NCBI RefSeq assembly: GCF_001682865.1
Contig: NZ_MAQX01000022.1
Coordinates: 917,639 to 981,638 of the forward strand
Length of the DNA: 64,000 nt
Source of the DNA: Bacillus sp. FJAT-26390
Lineage (GTDB): Bacteria; Bacillota; Bacilli; Paenibacillales; Paenibacillaceae
Reading direction: 5' to 3'
Positions within the stretch are counted from its first letter, which is position 1. Each line of letters begins with the position of its first letter. Positions 8,857 to 18,431 of the stretch are shown here, piece by piece. Made by a program: the position numbers and the translations under genes. The notes beneath the pieces were generated by a model. The model ran no database searches. It worked only from the letters and a program-made list of their open reading frames with translations, and had not been told where the DNA came from.

Positions 8857-11800
8857 TTGAATACCGGAGCGAATAAGCTGGCTGCCAAAACGGCGCTTTT
8901 GTTGTCTGTGTTAATGACTTATTCGGTCATAGCAACGTATATCGTGCCTTCGAGGGCAAGCGCGGACGGTGCAGGTTTCGCGTCAGAGACAGCGCATACA
9001 GCAAAGCCAGAGAATAATCTGTCGCTTTGGTACGGGCAGCCTGCAACGAGCTGGGAGACGCAGGCGCTGCCGATCGGCAACGGACATATGGGCGGCATGG
9101 TGTTCGGCGGCGTCGACCAAGAGCGCATTCAGTTTAACGAAAAGACGTTATGGAGCGGCGGTCCAGGCGCTGACCCGAATTATCAATACGGGATCAAAGA
9201 CGGCGCTCAAACGCATGTCGAGACGATTCGTACCTTGCTGAAGGAAGGCAAAGTCAATGAGGCAAGAGCGCTGGTTGGCCGCATAACCGGCAACATGGGC
9301 GCTAACGATTCTTCCTTTGGCGCTTACCAAGCTTTTGGAGACGTATTTCTGGATTTCAATAAGCAGGCGACCTATACGGTAACAGCCAGCTCGTCGAATC
9401 CGGCTTACGGTGAAGGGATCGAGAAGCTTACGGATGGCTCCGTAGATACGAAATGGTATTCCGGCGACGGCCAGCCGCCGTTTTGGATTAATTGGCAGTA
9501 CAGCGAGGCGAAGGCGATCGCTAGTTACTCGTTCACTTCCGCGAATGATGTAGCGAATCGCGACCCGAAGGACTGGTCGCTTAAAGGCTCGAATGACGGG
9601 TTGACGTGGACGGTTCTAGACACAAGGACAAATGAACAGTTCGAGAGCCGCAAGCAAAAGAAATCATACACCTTTACGAACAGTCAGCCCTATGTCTTCT
9701 ACAAGTTTGATCTTGCAAGCAAGGGCGGTACGCAAATCCAATTGTCGGAGCTTCAGCTGAATGATGGAGCGGAAGCGCCGAAAAACGTATCCGAGTACAG
9801 GCGCGAGCTTGATATTCAGGATGCGATGGCAAGAGTGACCTACAAGCAGGATGGCGTGAAGTATAAACGGGAGTATTTTTTAAGTTATCCCGACAAGGTT
9901 ATGGTCATGAGATTGACGACGGAAGGGAACCGTCCGCTAAGCTTTGACGTGCGTGTAACAGGCGCGCAGCCTGCCCATTCCGTTACAGCTTCAGGAAATG
10001 ACACGTTAGTCCTTAAGGGTCTGGTCCCCAGCAACAAAATGGGTTACGAAGCTCAGCTTAAGGTGAAAAACGAGGGAGGAACGCTTACCGCGGGCGGAGG
10101 AAAGATTTCGGTAGCGGGGGCGAGCGCAGTCACGATTTTGCTGACGGCCGCAACGGATTATGCGAATGATTTTCCAACCTATAAGAGCGTTATAACGCCT
10201 AAAGCGAAGGTAGAAGAGAGTATGAATGCGGCTGCATCCAAAACCTTTGACCAGCTGCGCGCAAGCCATCTTGCGGACTATCAAACGCTGTTTGACCGCG
10301 TAGAGCTGGATTTAGGCGGGGGAGAGGCTGAGCTGTCTACCGGTGAGCTGCTGAACAAATATAAAACAAATGCGACTGAGAGTGAGAAAAGAAGCCTGGA
10401 AGCGCTCTTCTTCCAATATGGGCGCTATTTGCTCATTGCCTCTTCGCGTGAAGGCTCGCTTCCGGCGAATTTGCAGGGCGTATGGAACCAGGTGAATAAC
10501 CCGCCTTGGAATAGCGACTACCATACGAATATTAATGTGCAGATGAACTATTGGCCATCTGAGGCAGTAAACCTTGCGGAGACGGATATTCCTTATATCG
10601 ATTACATTGATTCGCTGCGGGAGCCGGGCCGCGTAACGGCGCAAAAGCAGCATGGCATAAAGGGCGAAGGCTGGGCTATCCATACCGTAAACAACCCGTT
10701 CGGTTATACGGCTCCCGGCTCGGATTTTTATTGGGGCTGGTCGCCCGCAGCCAATGCATTTATGGTTCAGCAGGTATGGGACCACTATGCCTTCAGCGGA
10801 GATACGGATCTATTAAAAGGCAGAGTCTATGACATGATGAAAGAAACGGCGCAGTTTTGGCTGGAGTATTTGGTAGAGGATTCGGATGGCAGCTTGGTGT
10901 CGTCCCCTTCGTATTCCCCGGAGCAAGGCGACGTAGCTATCGGCGTCTCCTATGATCAGGAGCTGATCTGGCAGCTATTCACGCAGTTTATTGAAGCAAG
11001 CGAGGTTCTTGGGCTGGATAGCGGCTTGCGCGCAGAAGCAATCGAGAAAAGAAGCAAGCTGTGGATGCCGAAGGTCGGAAGCTGGGGTCAGGTACAGGAA
11101 TGGAAAAATGATATCGACAATCCGAACGACCAGCACCGCCATATCTCGCATTTGATCGGCTTGTATCCGGGCACGCTCATCAATAAAGTGGATACGCCGG
11201 ATTTATTCGCTGCGGCCAAAGTGACCTTAAACGCACGCGGCGACGGCGGAACAGGCTGGAGCAAAGCGAACAAAATTAATTTATGGGCGCGATTGCAGGA
11301 CGGAGACCGCGCGCACAAGCTGCTCGGGGAGCAATTGAAGGGCAGCACGCTGCAAAATCTGTTTGATACGCATCCGCCGTTCCAAATCGACGGCAATTTT
11401 GGCGCGACATCGGGCATAGCGGAGATGCTGTTGCAAAGCCATACGGGAACGATCGACCTTTTGCCGGCTATGCCTTCTGCATGGGCAGCGGGAAGCGTAA
11501 AAGGCTTGGCGGCAAGAGGCGGCTTCGAGGTGGCGATGACGTGGAAGGATACAGCGCTGAAAGAAGCAACCATTACATCGAAGCAAGGCAATGAAGCGAA
11601 GGTGAAATATAAGGATTTTGTGGAGCAAGGCTCCTTCAATATCGTTCGTGCAAGAGACAACCAATCCATCCATTACGCGTTGAAGGACGGCATCGTTACT
11701 TTTGGCACAGAGGCAGGGGAGCAATACCGAATCGTATCGCATATGAAGCCGCCGATTCTGCCGGTAAAAGTAGATGATCGTGATGCGTCGGTTGTTTATT

Positions 11801-12759
11801 CAGGGACATGGAGCCCTTACAACGATGGCGGCGACTATAAAGGCACGGAGTCCTTTAGCAGCACGGCGGGCAGCTCTGCGGAATTGACGTTCGCAGGCAC
11901 CGAGATCAAGCTAATAAGCGCGAAGCAGGCGAACCATGGCCGAATTGACGTTTATATCGATGGCGAGCTAGCGGCGGAGAACATCGATGGTTACGGGCCA
12001 GCCACGTTAAAGCAGCAGGTTTTATTCGAACGGGCGGCTCTGCCAAAAGGGTCGCACACGATAAAAGTAGTAGTGAAAGGTACCAAGAACAACGCTTCCT
12101 CCAATACGATTGGAATGATCGACGCCTTTGAGTATCTTCCTTACGACGAGGACGAAGCGCTTCCGACTGCCGAGTTAACCGGGCCAAAGTCGATTGCCAG
12201 CGGAAAAACGTTCACAGTGGGCGTTGCCCTCAAAAGCGTGACCCAGTCCGTCTATGCGCAGGATTTCCGGCTTAGCTATGACGCGGAACGATTTGATTTT
12301 GTATCTGCCGCAGCCGTTAAGGATGGCGTTCAGCTGCTAGAGACGCAGCATAACACACCAGGCACGCTCCGGTTTATTCTTGCAAGCACGGGTGCTGGAA
12401 AAGCCGTCACGGGAGATGCGAAGGTGCTGGATATTGCTTTTAAAGCGAAGGAAGTATCGGATATGGTATCGGCAAATGTATCGATTGCATCGGCTTTGCT
12501 TGGAGATGCACAGGGCAGCGAGACGAGTGTAGGCCTTGCCGTTATCGCGATTGAGGTTACGCCGGAGGTGAGGGGCAATCCGGAGGATACGAACGGCGAC
12601 GGCAAAATAAGCGCCGGCGATCTTGCGATTATCGCTAAGCACTATGGCAAAAATTCGTCCAGCCCAGATTGGGCACAGGTTAAGCATGCGGATATCAATG
12701 GAGATGGCAGCATCGATCTTATCGACCTAGCTGCTGTCGCTCGGAAAATGCTGGAATAA
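8857..12759 (+). CDS. GH95 alpha-L-fucosidase with inserted CBM32, cohesin and dockerin
   Basis: Secreted GH95 enzyme, expected to hydrolyse alpha-1,2-linked fucose at the ends of mucin or blood-group glycans. An in-frame ATG at 8794 is rejected because it lies at the terminator of the previous gene. The TTG at 8857 has GAGGAG at 8841-8846 and opens directly into a signal peptide (about 1-36), giving 1300 residues. The N-terminal sandwich starts with the WYGQPA...ALPIGNGHMGGM signature and is interrupted by a CBM32/F5-8C module at about 168-303. The (alpha/alpha)6 barrel at about 480-850 carries NSDYHTNINVQMNYW (552-566) and SPSYSPEQ, E689 being the likely general acid. Then a C-terminal sandwich, an unassigned carbohydrate-binding-like domain at about 971-1090, cohesin 1103-1235 and dockerin 1243-1300. 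The sialidase gene follows after 80 bases with no clear terminator between. Confidence 0.92.
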   Translation: MNTGANKLAAKTALLLSVLMTYSVIATYIVPSRASADGAGFASETAHTAKPENNLSLWYGQPATSWETQALPIGNGHMGGMVFGGVDQERIQFNEKTLWSGGPGADPNYQYGIKDGAQTHVETIRTLLKEGKVNEARALVGRITGNMGANDSSFGAYQAFGDVFLDFNKQATYTVTASSSNPAYGEGIEKLTDGSVDTKWYSGDGQPPFWINWQYSEAKAIASYSFTSANDVANRDPKDWSLKGSNDGLTWTVLDTRTNEQFESRKQKKSYTFTNSQPYVFYKFDLASKGGTQIQLSELQLNDGAEAPKNVSEYRRELDIQDAMARVTYKQDGVKYKREYFLSYPDKVMVMRLTTEGNRPLSFDVRVTGAQPAHSVTASGNDTLVLKGLVPSNKMGYEAQLKVKNEGGTLTAGGGKISVAGASAVTILLTAATDYANDFPTYKSVITPKAKVEESMNAAASKTFDQLRASHLADYQTLFDRVELDLGGGEAELSTGELLNKYKTNATESEKRSLEALFFQYGRYLLIASSREGSLPANLQGVWNQVNNPPWNSDYHTNINVQMNYWPSEAVNLAETDIPYIDYIDSLREPGRVTAQKQHGIKGEGWAIHTVNNPFGYTAPGSDFYWGWSPAANAFMVQQVWDHYAFSGDTDLLKGRVYDMMKETAQFWLEYLVEDSDGSLVSSPSYSPEQGDVAIGVSYDQELIWQLFTQFIEASEVLGLDSGLRAEAIEKRSKLWMPKVGSWGQVQEWKNDIDNPNDQHRHISHLIGLYPGTLINKVDTPDLFAAAKVTLNARGDGGTGWSKANKINLWARLQDGDRAHKLLGEQLKGSTLQNLFDTHPPFQIDGNFGATSGIAEMLLQSHTGTIDLLPAMPSAWAAGSVKGLAARGGFEVAMTWKDTALKEATITSKQGNEAKVKYKDFVEQGSFNIVRARDNQSIHYALKDGIVTFGTEAGEQYRIVSHMKPPILPVKVDDRDASVVYSGTWSPYNDGGDYKGTESFSSTAGSSAELTFAGTEIKLISAKQANHGRIDVYIDGELAAENIDGYGPATLKQQVLFERAALPKGSHTIKVVVKGTKNNASSNTIGMIDAFEYLPYDEDEALPTAELTGPKSIASGKTFTVGVALKSVTQSVYAQDFRLSYDAERFDFVSAAAVKDGVQLLETQHNTPGTLRFILASTGAGKAVTGDAKVLDIAFKAKEVSDMVSANVSIASALLGDAQGSETSVGLAVIAIEVTPEVRGNPEDTNGDGKISAGDLAIIAKHYGKNSSSPDWAQVKHADINGDGSIDLIDLAAVARKMLE

Positions 12760-12839
12760 CTATTCTAGAAAACGGGGGAACCATAGGGCATCTCGCATGC
12801 TTCTCCCTTCTCTATCAAAAACGAAGGAGCTGTATAAAA

Positions 12840-15836
12840 TTGAAGAAAGCTGCATCTGCTTTTCTTGCTTTGATCATGGTTTTTGTTATGCTGCCGTCAA
12901 CGATTTTGGCAAACCAACAAACGTTGGAAGCGTCCGACCCTAACCTCGTCTTTCGAGTCGACAATCAGCAAATTTACAACAATAACTATACAAATCTGAA
13001 CGACAAGGTGGATGCGCTGAAAGGGCTGGAGGAAGGGACGATTATCGTTCGGTTTCGTTATTCCGGCACTTCGATTATGTCCTTATTTTCACTAAGCAAC
13101 AGCACGATGGCAAATGGCCACTTTCATCTCTATGTGACCCCGTCTGCCATCGGCAGCGAAAACCGTCTGGAAGCGCCAGGCCAGACAGCTGTAAACACGC
13201 ATGTCAAAGCGGACGTTGCGGTGAGGCAAAATGAGGTTCATACGGTAGCGATGGCCGTTGACAAAAATCAAGGCTATAAATATTTTCTCGATGGAAAATT
13301 GGTCAAAACCGATACGGCATCGGCACGAAAGTTTCTGAGCAATGTGTATGAACCCAATAGCTCGCAACTCGGGCGCACGGAGCGGAAGGGCGGCTCCAAC
13401 ACCTATCCGTTTAACGGCGAGATTGATTTTGCAGAGGTGTACGGAAAGCCGCTTGCTGATCAGGAGCTGCTTGCGATTACGGGCGTTACAAACACGAATC
13501 CGGTGCAAAATCCATTGCCGGATGGCGCTCTCATTACAGAGCCATATTCCGTTTTTTATCCGGGACTCTATAGCTCGAACGCTTACCGCATTCCTGCTCT
13601 TCTGCAAACGGAAGCGGGAACGCTGCTCGCAGGCATCGATAAACGGATCAACCACGGCGGCGACTCGCCGGCAAATATCGATATGCTCGTTAGAAGAAGC
13701 TTGGACAACGGCAAGACGTGGGAAGAGAGCGGCATACTCATTAACAATTATCCCGGCAACGCGTCTAATATTGACCAGTCCTTGCTGCAAGATCTCGAAA
13801 CGAAGAGAATCTTCTCGCTTGTGCTTGGTTTTCCAGATGGCGGAGGATTTCCTACCTCGGTGAAAGGCAGCGGCTTCAAGACGGTCAATGGAAAACGATA
13901 TATGATTCTTAAGGATCAAAACAATAATGAGTTTACCGTAAGAGAAAACGGCGAGGTGTACGACAGCGCGAATGCTAAAACGACATACGTCGTAGACCAG
14001 AAGAGAAACCTGTCAAACAACGGCGTTGTGGTCAGCCATATTTTCCTCCCGTCATCGCCGTTAAAGCCGATTCGCACCTCTTACCTTGAGCTGTGGCACA
14101 GCGACGACGAAGGACTGACTTGGGAGGGTCCAGTCGATATGAATCCGGGGCTGAAAGAGGATTGGATGGCGTTTCTCGGCGCTGGGCCGGGAACGGGAAT
14201 CCAGCTGACCGAGGGAACTCACGCGGGCAGACTCGTTTATCCTGTTTATTTCACCAACGAAAACGGCGCTCAAGCAAGCGCGGTTATCTATAGCGATGAC
14301 CATGGCGCGACTTGGCATCGCGGGGAGTCGCCTAATGAAGGGCGCATCGTAAATGGCTTTACGTTAAACGAAAGGACTTTTACGGGCAATGAGATTACGG
14401 AATCGCAGGTCGTTGAGATGCCGGACGGCCAGCTTAAGCTATTCATGCGAAACTATTCGGGTTACGCCCAAATCGCAACAAGCTTTGACGGCGGAGAAAC
14501 ATGGGATTCGGAGGTTGTAACCGAGCGAGGCTTGCCGGCTGCTTACTGCCAAATGACGGCTATTCGGTATAACGGCCAAATCGATGGGAAGGAAGCCGTT
14601 ATTTTTGCCAGCCCGGGCAGCTCGTCAAGCCGCATTAACGGTACCGTTAAAGTTGGGCTGATCGTTGAAAACGGCACCTATTCGAATGGCAGAACCAAAT
14701 ATGCATTCGATTGGAAATATTCGCAGCTGGTGAAGGAGGGCCATTATGCGTATTCGAGTCTAGCTAATCTAGCAAACGGCGAGATTGGACTATTTTATGA
14801 AGGCACCGGAAGCGAGCAAATGAGCTTTATTAAATTTAATGAATCGTATTTGAAATGGCAGCGTCAAGGCAGCAGTCCCGAAGCGAAGGTGAAATCGATC
14901 GCGCTTGAGGCGCCTAAACCAGGCGGATATGCCTTGCATGACAAGCTGCGGATCAAAATGGCATTTGACCATTATATGCTGCTTAGCGGCGACAAAAGCT
15001 TAAAGGGCACCATCGGTGACGCAGCTGTAGTGTTCCAATTGGCAAGCCAGAATACATCCAGTACGGAGTTTATTTTCGAGGCGGAATTTCCGGAGCTCTC
15101 CCCAGGCGCTTATACGCTAAGTGCAGGGTTTGGACCTAATCTGAAAGCTTACAATGCTTACGGCAATGCCCTTAATGCACAAGCGTCCGCAAACAAGCTT
15201 CAAACGCAAGTCGTCTCAAAAGCTGCCGAGGCGCAGGGAGCGGCGACTCAGCTTACGGGAGCAGCCAAAGCGGCATCGGGTGAACCATTCCAGATTCAAT
15301 TCGGTTTAAAAAATGTCACGCAAAGCGTATACGCACAAGATATTACGGTGCTCTACAACCCTGCTGTCATGGATTTCACATCCGCAAAATCGTTAATGGA
15401 TGGGGTCAATCTCATTGAAACCGAAACGAGCGAGCCGGGAAAAGTTCGTTTCATTCTAGCTAGCGTTGGCGCCGGTAATGCGGTCACGGGAGCTGCGGAG
15501 CTGCTGGAGCTAAGCTTTAAAGCAAAGGAAGCGAGCGCCGCTGTAACGGGAACGATTACCGTATCGTCAGCCGTGCTCGGCGATGAGCTAGGAGCTGAAG
15601 CGCAGGCGGCTCCTTCCGCGCACAGCATAGAGATTACGCCGGCTCCTGTGGGAATCGTGGGTGACATCAATGGAGACGGCAAAGTAAGCGTTGGCGATCT
15701 TGCTATCGTCGCCGCCCATTACGGCAAAGATTCTACGAGTCCGGATTGGCAGCAAATTAAACAGGCAGATACGAATAAAGACAGCAAAATCGATATCGAG
15801 GATCTCGCAGCGATCGCCAAAATCATTTTAGAATAA
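12840..15836 (+). CDS. GH33 exo-sialidase with CBM40-like lectin domain, cohesin and dockerin
   Basis: Secreted sialidase that should release terminal sialic acid for the nan operon further on. TTG start with AAGGAG at 12824-12829; signal peptide about 1-25. A concanavalin-like (CBM40-type) domain spans about 30-215. The six-bladed propeller at about 230-675 shows the YRIP arginine motif (R250) and four Asp boxes: SLDNGKTW, SDDEGLTW, SDDHGATW, SFDGGETW. An insertion between the first and second Asp boxes (about residues 330-400) fits the irregular subdomain of large clostridial-type sialidases. A spacer of unknown fold (680-795) precedes cohesin 802-935 and dockerin 941-998. It probably shares a transcript with GH95 and is closed by a strong terminator. 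Hydrolytic versus intramolecular trans-sialidase chemistry cannot be decided from the sequence. Confidence 0.93.
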   Translation: MKKAASAFLALIMVFVMLPSTILANQQTLEASDPNLVFRVDNQQIYNNNYTNLNDKVDALKGLEEGTIIVRFRYSGTSIMSLFSLSNSTMANGHFHLYVTPSAIGSENRLEAPGQTAVNTHVKADVAVRQNEVHTVAMAVDKNQGYKYFLDGKLVKTDTASARKFLSNVYEPNSSQLGRTERKGGSNTYPFNGEIDFAEVYGKPLADQELLAITGVTNTNPVQNPLPDGALITEPYSVFYPGLYSSNAYRIPALLQTEAGTLLAGIDKRINHGGDSPANIDMLVRRSLDNGKTWEESGILINNYPGNASNIDQSLLQDLETKRIFSLVLGFPDGGGFPTSVKGSGFKTVNGKRYMILKDQNNNEFTVRENGEVYDSANAKTTYVVDQKRNLSNNGVVVSHIFLPSSPLKPIRTSYLELWHSDDEGLTWEGPVDMNPGLKEDWMAFLGAGPGTGIQLTEGTHAGRLVYPVYFTNENGAQASAVIYSDDHGATWHRGESPNEGRIVNGFTLNERTFTGNEITESQVVEMPDGQLKLFMRNYSGYAQIATSFDGGETWDSEVVTERGLPAAYCQMTAIRYNGQIDGKEAVIFASPGSSSSRINGTVKVGLIVENGTYSNGRTKYAFDWKYSQLVKEGHYAYSSLANLANGEIGLFYEGTGSEQMSFIKFNESYLKWQRQGSSPEAKVKSIALEAPKPGGYALHDKLRIKMAFDHYMLLSGDKSLKGTIGDAAVVFQLASQNTSSTEFIFEAEFPELSPGAYTLSAGFGPNLKAYNAYGNALNAQASANKLQTQVVSKAAEAQGAATQLTGAAKAASGEPFQIQFGLKNVTQSVYAQDITVLYNPAVMDFTSAKSLMDGVNLIETETSEPGKVRFILASVGAGNAVTGAAELLELSFKAKEASAAVTGTITVSSAVLGDELGAEAQAAPSAHSIEITPAPVGIVGDINGDGKVSVGDLAIVAAHYGKDSTSPDWQQIKQADTNKDSKIDIEDLAAIAKIILE

Positions 15837-15842
15837 TGGACG

Positions 15843-15872
15843 AAGGGTAGGCCATGCGGCCTACCCTTTTCT
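15843..15872 (+). terminator. Terminator after the sialidase gene
   Basis: GGGTAGGCC and GGCCTACCC form a perfect 9-bp stem, extended by two A-T pairs (15843-15868), with a 4-base loop and a T run. It closes the GH95-GH33 unit. Confidence 0.85.
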
Positions 15873-15933
15873 AATCGGGATAAGGAATTAAGATTAGGAC
15901 AAAAAACATCAACTTCACTACAAAAGATATCAT

Positions 15934-15961
15934 GTGGCAGCGCTTTTACAACTTATATAAT
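15934..15961 (+). promoter_or_regulatory. Possible promoter with weak cre-like box for the importer operon
   Basis: TATAAT at 15956-15961 lies about 90 bases before the binding-protein gene. The expected -35 position has no good match. It overlaps TGGCAGCGCTTTTA (15934-15947), which has the GCGC centre of a catabolite-repression box but differs from TGWAANCGNTNWCA at three positions. Both assignments are weak. Confidence 0.3.
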
Positions 15962-16052
15962 GAGAAAACAGAAATGACGAAAACAACTAGAGTTCGGAGG
16001 AAGACAGCAGATGAAAGAAGCATGAACGATACTTTAAGGAGGATTACAAGCA

Positions 16053-17417
16053 ATGGGGAACAAATTCAAAAAAAGGGTTACATGGGGAATGGCACTATTT
16101 CTTGTTCTGCTGGCTCTATCCGGCTGCAGCGGCAACGACAAAAACAACACGCCGGCGACAGCGACAGAGAAGCCAACGGATGCTCCCAAGGTTGAAGAAA
16201 CAGCGAAGCCAGCAGAGGAACCAAAAATTTCGGGAGACTTTGAAATCCAATATTTTGTCGGCGGTTATGGCGACGCATGGTGGAAAGAAGTCATTGGCGA
16301 ATTTCAACAAAAGTATCCTGATTTGAAAATCAAAGAGTCCGCAGGCTCCCAAATCAATGAGCAAATGAAGCCGCGCTGGATTCAAGGCAACCCGCCGGAT
16401 GTCGTGTACATTGATGGCGCCGGTTCGAACGAAACGCAAATGGTTCAAGATGACCAGCTGATGGAAATCACGGATTGGGTGAAGCAGGCGAATAATGTTG
16501 ACGGTGAGAATCTGGTCAGCAACCTGATTGCCGGCCCGCAAGATTTTAGCGGCAAAAACTATACGATTCCAATGGTATTCGGCTCGTGGGGAACGTTCTA
16601 CGACGCGGCTCTTTTCAAGGAAAAGGGCTGGGCTGTGCCAACGGATTGGGATAGCTTCATGGCGACAAGCGAACAAATCAAAGCATCCGGCATTAACCCT
16701 TACATTCACACAGGCAAATATCCATACTACATCGTGGGCGGATTGCTTAACTCCGGTTTCGTATCCGAAAACGGCGATAACCCGCAAATTCTGAAAGACC
16801 AGGAAGCAGCTAAAGAAGGCTCCTTCAACAATGATGCCGTTAAGAAAACTTTAGCAAAGCTAGTAGATATGCGCGATAAAGGTTACTTCGACAATGCTTC
16901 CTACGGTATGAACCATACCGATTCGCAAATGCTGTTCTTGCAGCATAAGGATGCGATGATTCCGAACGGTCTATGGCTGGAAAATGAAATGAGCAAGGAT
17001 ACGCCTGAAGGCTTTACATTCGGCTTCATTCCATCGGTTATGCAAAATGCAGGCGGCAAATATGTAGCGATTCCGTACACAAGCAATATCGCTATCGCGA
17101 AAAAAGCGAAAAACCCGGAAGCCGCAAAAGCGTTTATCGAGTTTATTTTCACGAAAAAAGCAGCCGTACGCTGGGCAGAGATTACTGGCGCACTAATGAA
17201 CGTGAAAGCTGATCTGGAATCCTCAAGCGCAAGCAACGTCGTAAAAACAGCGATGAACTATTTTAACGGCGGCGACACGATCGTAGCACCTGTATTCAAA
17301 TTGAATTCGGACCTTGAGCAAGCGCAAAATGACGCAACGATCGCTTTGCTGCAGAAGACCATTACACCGGAAGAGTGGATCGACCGGATGGAGAAAGCAG
17401 CAGCTAAAGCACGTTAA
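16053..17417 (+). CDS. Sugar ABC transporter substrate-binding lipoprotein (NgcE-like)
   Basis: Extracellular solute-binding lipoprotein, 454 residues. ATG with AAGGAGG at 16036-16042. Signal peptide with lipobox LSGC (lipidated C25), then a low-complexity acidic/Thr/Pro linker to about residue 65 and a family 1 binding fold (QYFVGGYGDAWW, GNPPDVVYIDG, WGTFYDAALF). The start of the mature domain resembles NgcE, the GlcNAc/chitobiose-binding protein of actinobacteria. This is a recognition judgement and the ligand is inferred. Its place between the sialidase and GH84 genes suggests uptake of GlcNAc, galacto-N-biose or similar products. Two permease genes follow after a hairpin, and no ATPase is present. 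Confidence 0.88.
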   Translation: MGNKFKKRVTWGMALFLVLLALSGCSGNDKNNTPATATEKPTDAPKVEETAKPAEEPKISGDFEIQYFVGGYGDAWWKEVIGEFQQKYPDLKIKESAGSQINEQMKPRWIQGNPPDVVYIDGAGSNETQMVQDDQLMEITDWVKQANNVDGENLVSNLIAGPQDFSGKNYTIPMVFGSWGTFYDAALFKEKGWAVPTDWDSFMATSEQIKASGINPYIHTGKYPYYIVGGLLNSGFVSENGDNPQILKDQEAAKEGSFNNDAVKKTLAKLVDMRDKGYFDNASYGMNHTDSQMLFLQHKDAMIPNGLWLENEMSKDTPEGFTFGFIPSVMQNAGGKYVAIPYTSNIAIAKKAKNPEAAKAFIEFIFTKKAAVRWAEITGALMNVKADLESSSASNVVKTAMNYFNGGDTIVAPVFKLNSDLEQAQNDATIALLQKTITPEEWIDRMEKAAAKAR

Positions 17418-17439
17418 TCCGATTACCTCTCTTCATTCC

Positions 17440-17476
17440 AACAATCAGAGGACGCTCGTTCCTCTGATTGTTCTTT
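17440..17476 (+). terminator. Intra-operon hairpin between binding protein and permeases
   Basis: Perfect 13-bp stem (17440-17452 with 17460-17472; AACAATCAGAGGA and its complement), 7-base loop, followed by CTTTC. It lies between the binding-protein and permease genes, where a partial terminator or mRNA-stabilising hairpin would give excess binding protein. Confidence 0.7.
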
Positions 17477-17501
17477 CAAATCATAAGGGAGGCAGGAAAT
17501 C

Positions 17502-18419
17502 ATGATCTCGACAATAAAGAAAAAGAAAAATACAAGCTCACGGAGCAACAAGCTGTTTATTGCAAGCTTCCTGCTCCCCACATTAGCTTTATTCTCTTTA
17601 TTTACGATCTATCCGTTGATCCGCGGCTTATACTTGAGCTTCTTTGATTGGTCCGGCGGGTCGGAAACGATGAATTTTATCGGTATTGATAATTATAAGG
17701 AACTATTCTCGGATTCTATTATTCCGACAGCCATTAAAAATGATTATTTCCTAATCTTCTGGAAGGTCATCCTGATCATGCTGCTGGCTACCTTCTTCGC
17801 GGTCGCCTTAACGAGGCTCAAGCTCAAGGAATACGGATTTTACCGGGTTGTTTTCTTCTTCCCGAATATTATTTCCGTTGTTGTTATCGGGGTATTATGG
17901 AGCTTCATTTATAATCCGACGCTTGGTTTCCTGAATGCGTTTCTCTCGTTATTTACCGATAATCCCGTAACGACGAACTGGCTCGGATCCCCTAACCTTG
18001 CGATATGGTCGCTTCTCCCGCCGAGCGTATGGGCAGGCATTGGCTTCTATATGCTCCTCATCATCGCATCGATACTAGGGATTCCCAGCTCCTTGTATGA
18101 AGCAGCGAGCATAGACGGGGCTAACGAATGGAAGCAGTTCACGAAAATTACGATGCCGCTCATCTGGGAGCAATTCAAGACGTCGGTTATCCACATTGTC
18201 ATTACAACGCTGAATGGTTCATTTATTATCGTGAAGCTTATGACAGAGGGCGGGCCCGATAATCAAACGCAGGTGCTAGGCTATTATTTGTATCAAATGG
18301 GTTTCAAGCAATATCATCTCAGCTACGGGGCAACGATAGGTGTTCTGATTTTAGTACTATCGCTAGTTACAACCTTGATTCTGAACCGTATCCTTCATCG
18401 GGACACTATAGAAATGTAA
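17502..18419 (+). CDS. Sugar ABC transporter permease (MalF/UgpA type)
   Basis: Inner-membrane permease of the carbohydrate uptake family 1, 305 residues with about six transmembrane segments after a basic N-terminus (KKKKNTSSRSNK). The ATPase-contacting EAA loop is visible as EAASIDGANEWKQFTKITMP. ATG start with GGGAGG upstream. It pairs with the next gene (12-base gap) to form the channel for the binding protein upstream. The energising ATPase is not encoded nearby. Confidence 0.9.
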   Translation: MISTIKKKKNTSSRSNKLFIASFLLPTLALFSLFTIYPLIRGLYLSFFDWSGGSETMNFIGIDNYKELFSDSIIPTAIKNDYFLIFWKVILIMLLATFFAVALTRLKLKEYGFYRVVFFFPNIISVVVIGVLWSFIYNPTLGFLNAFLSLFTDNPVTTNWLGSPNLAIWSLLPPSVWAGIGFYMLLIIASILGIPSSLYEAASIDGANEWKQFTKITMPLIWEQFKTSVIHIVITTLNGSFIIVKLMTEGGPDNQTQVLGYYLYQMGFKQYHLSYGATIGVLILVLSLVTTLILNRILHRDTIEM

Positions 18420-18431
18420 TGAGGTGAACAA

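Noticed and set aside
11088..11669. 193-residue minus-strand frame inside GH95
   Set aside because: Antisense shadow with no ribosome site or family motif; the GH95 frame here carries conserved catalytic-domain sequence.
15934..15947. Full cre site before the NgcE-like gene
   Set aside because: Three mismatches to the consensus; kept only as a weak candidate.
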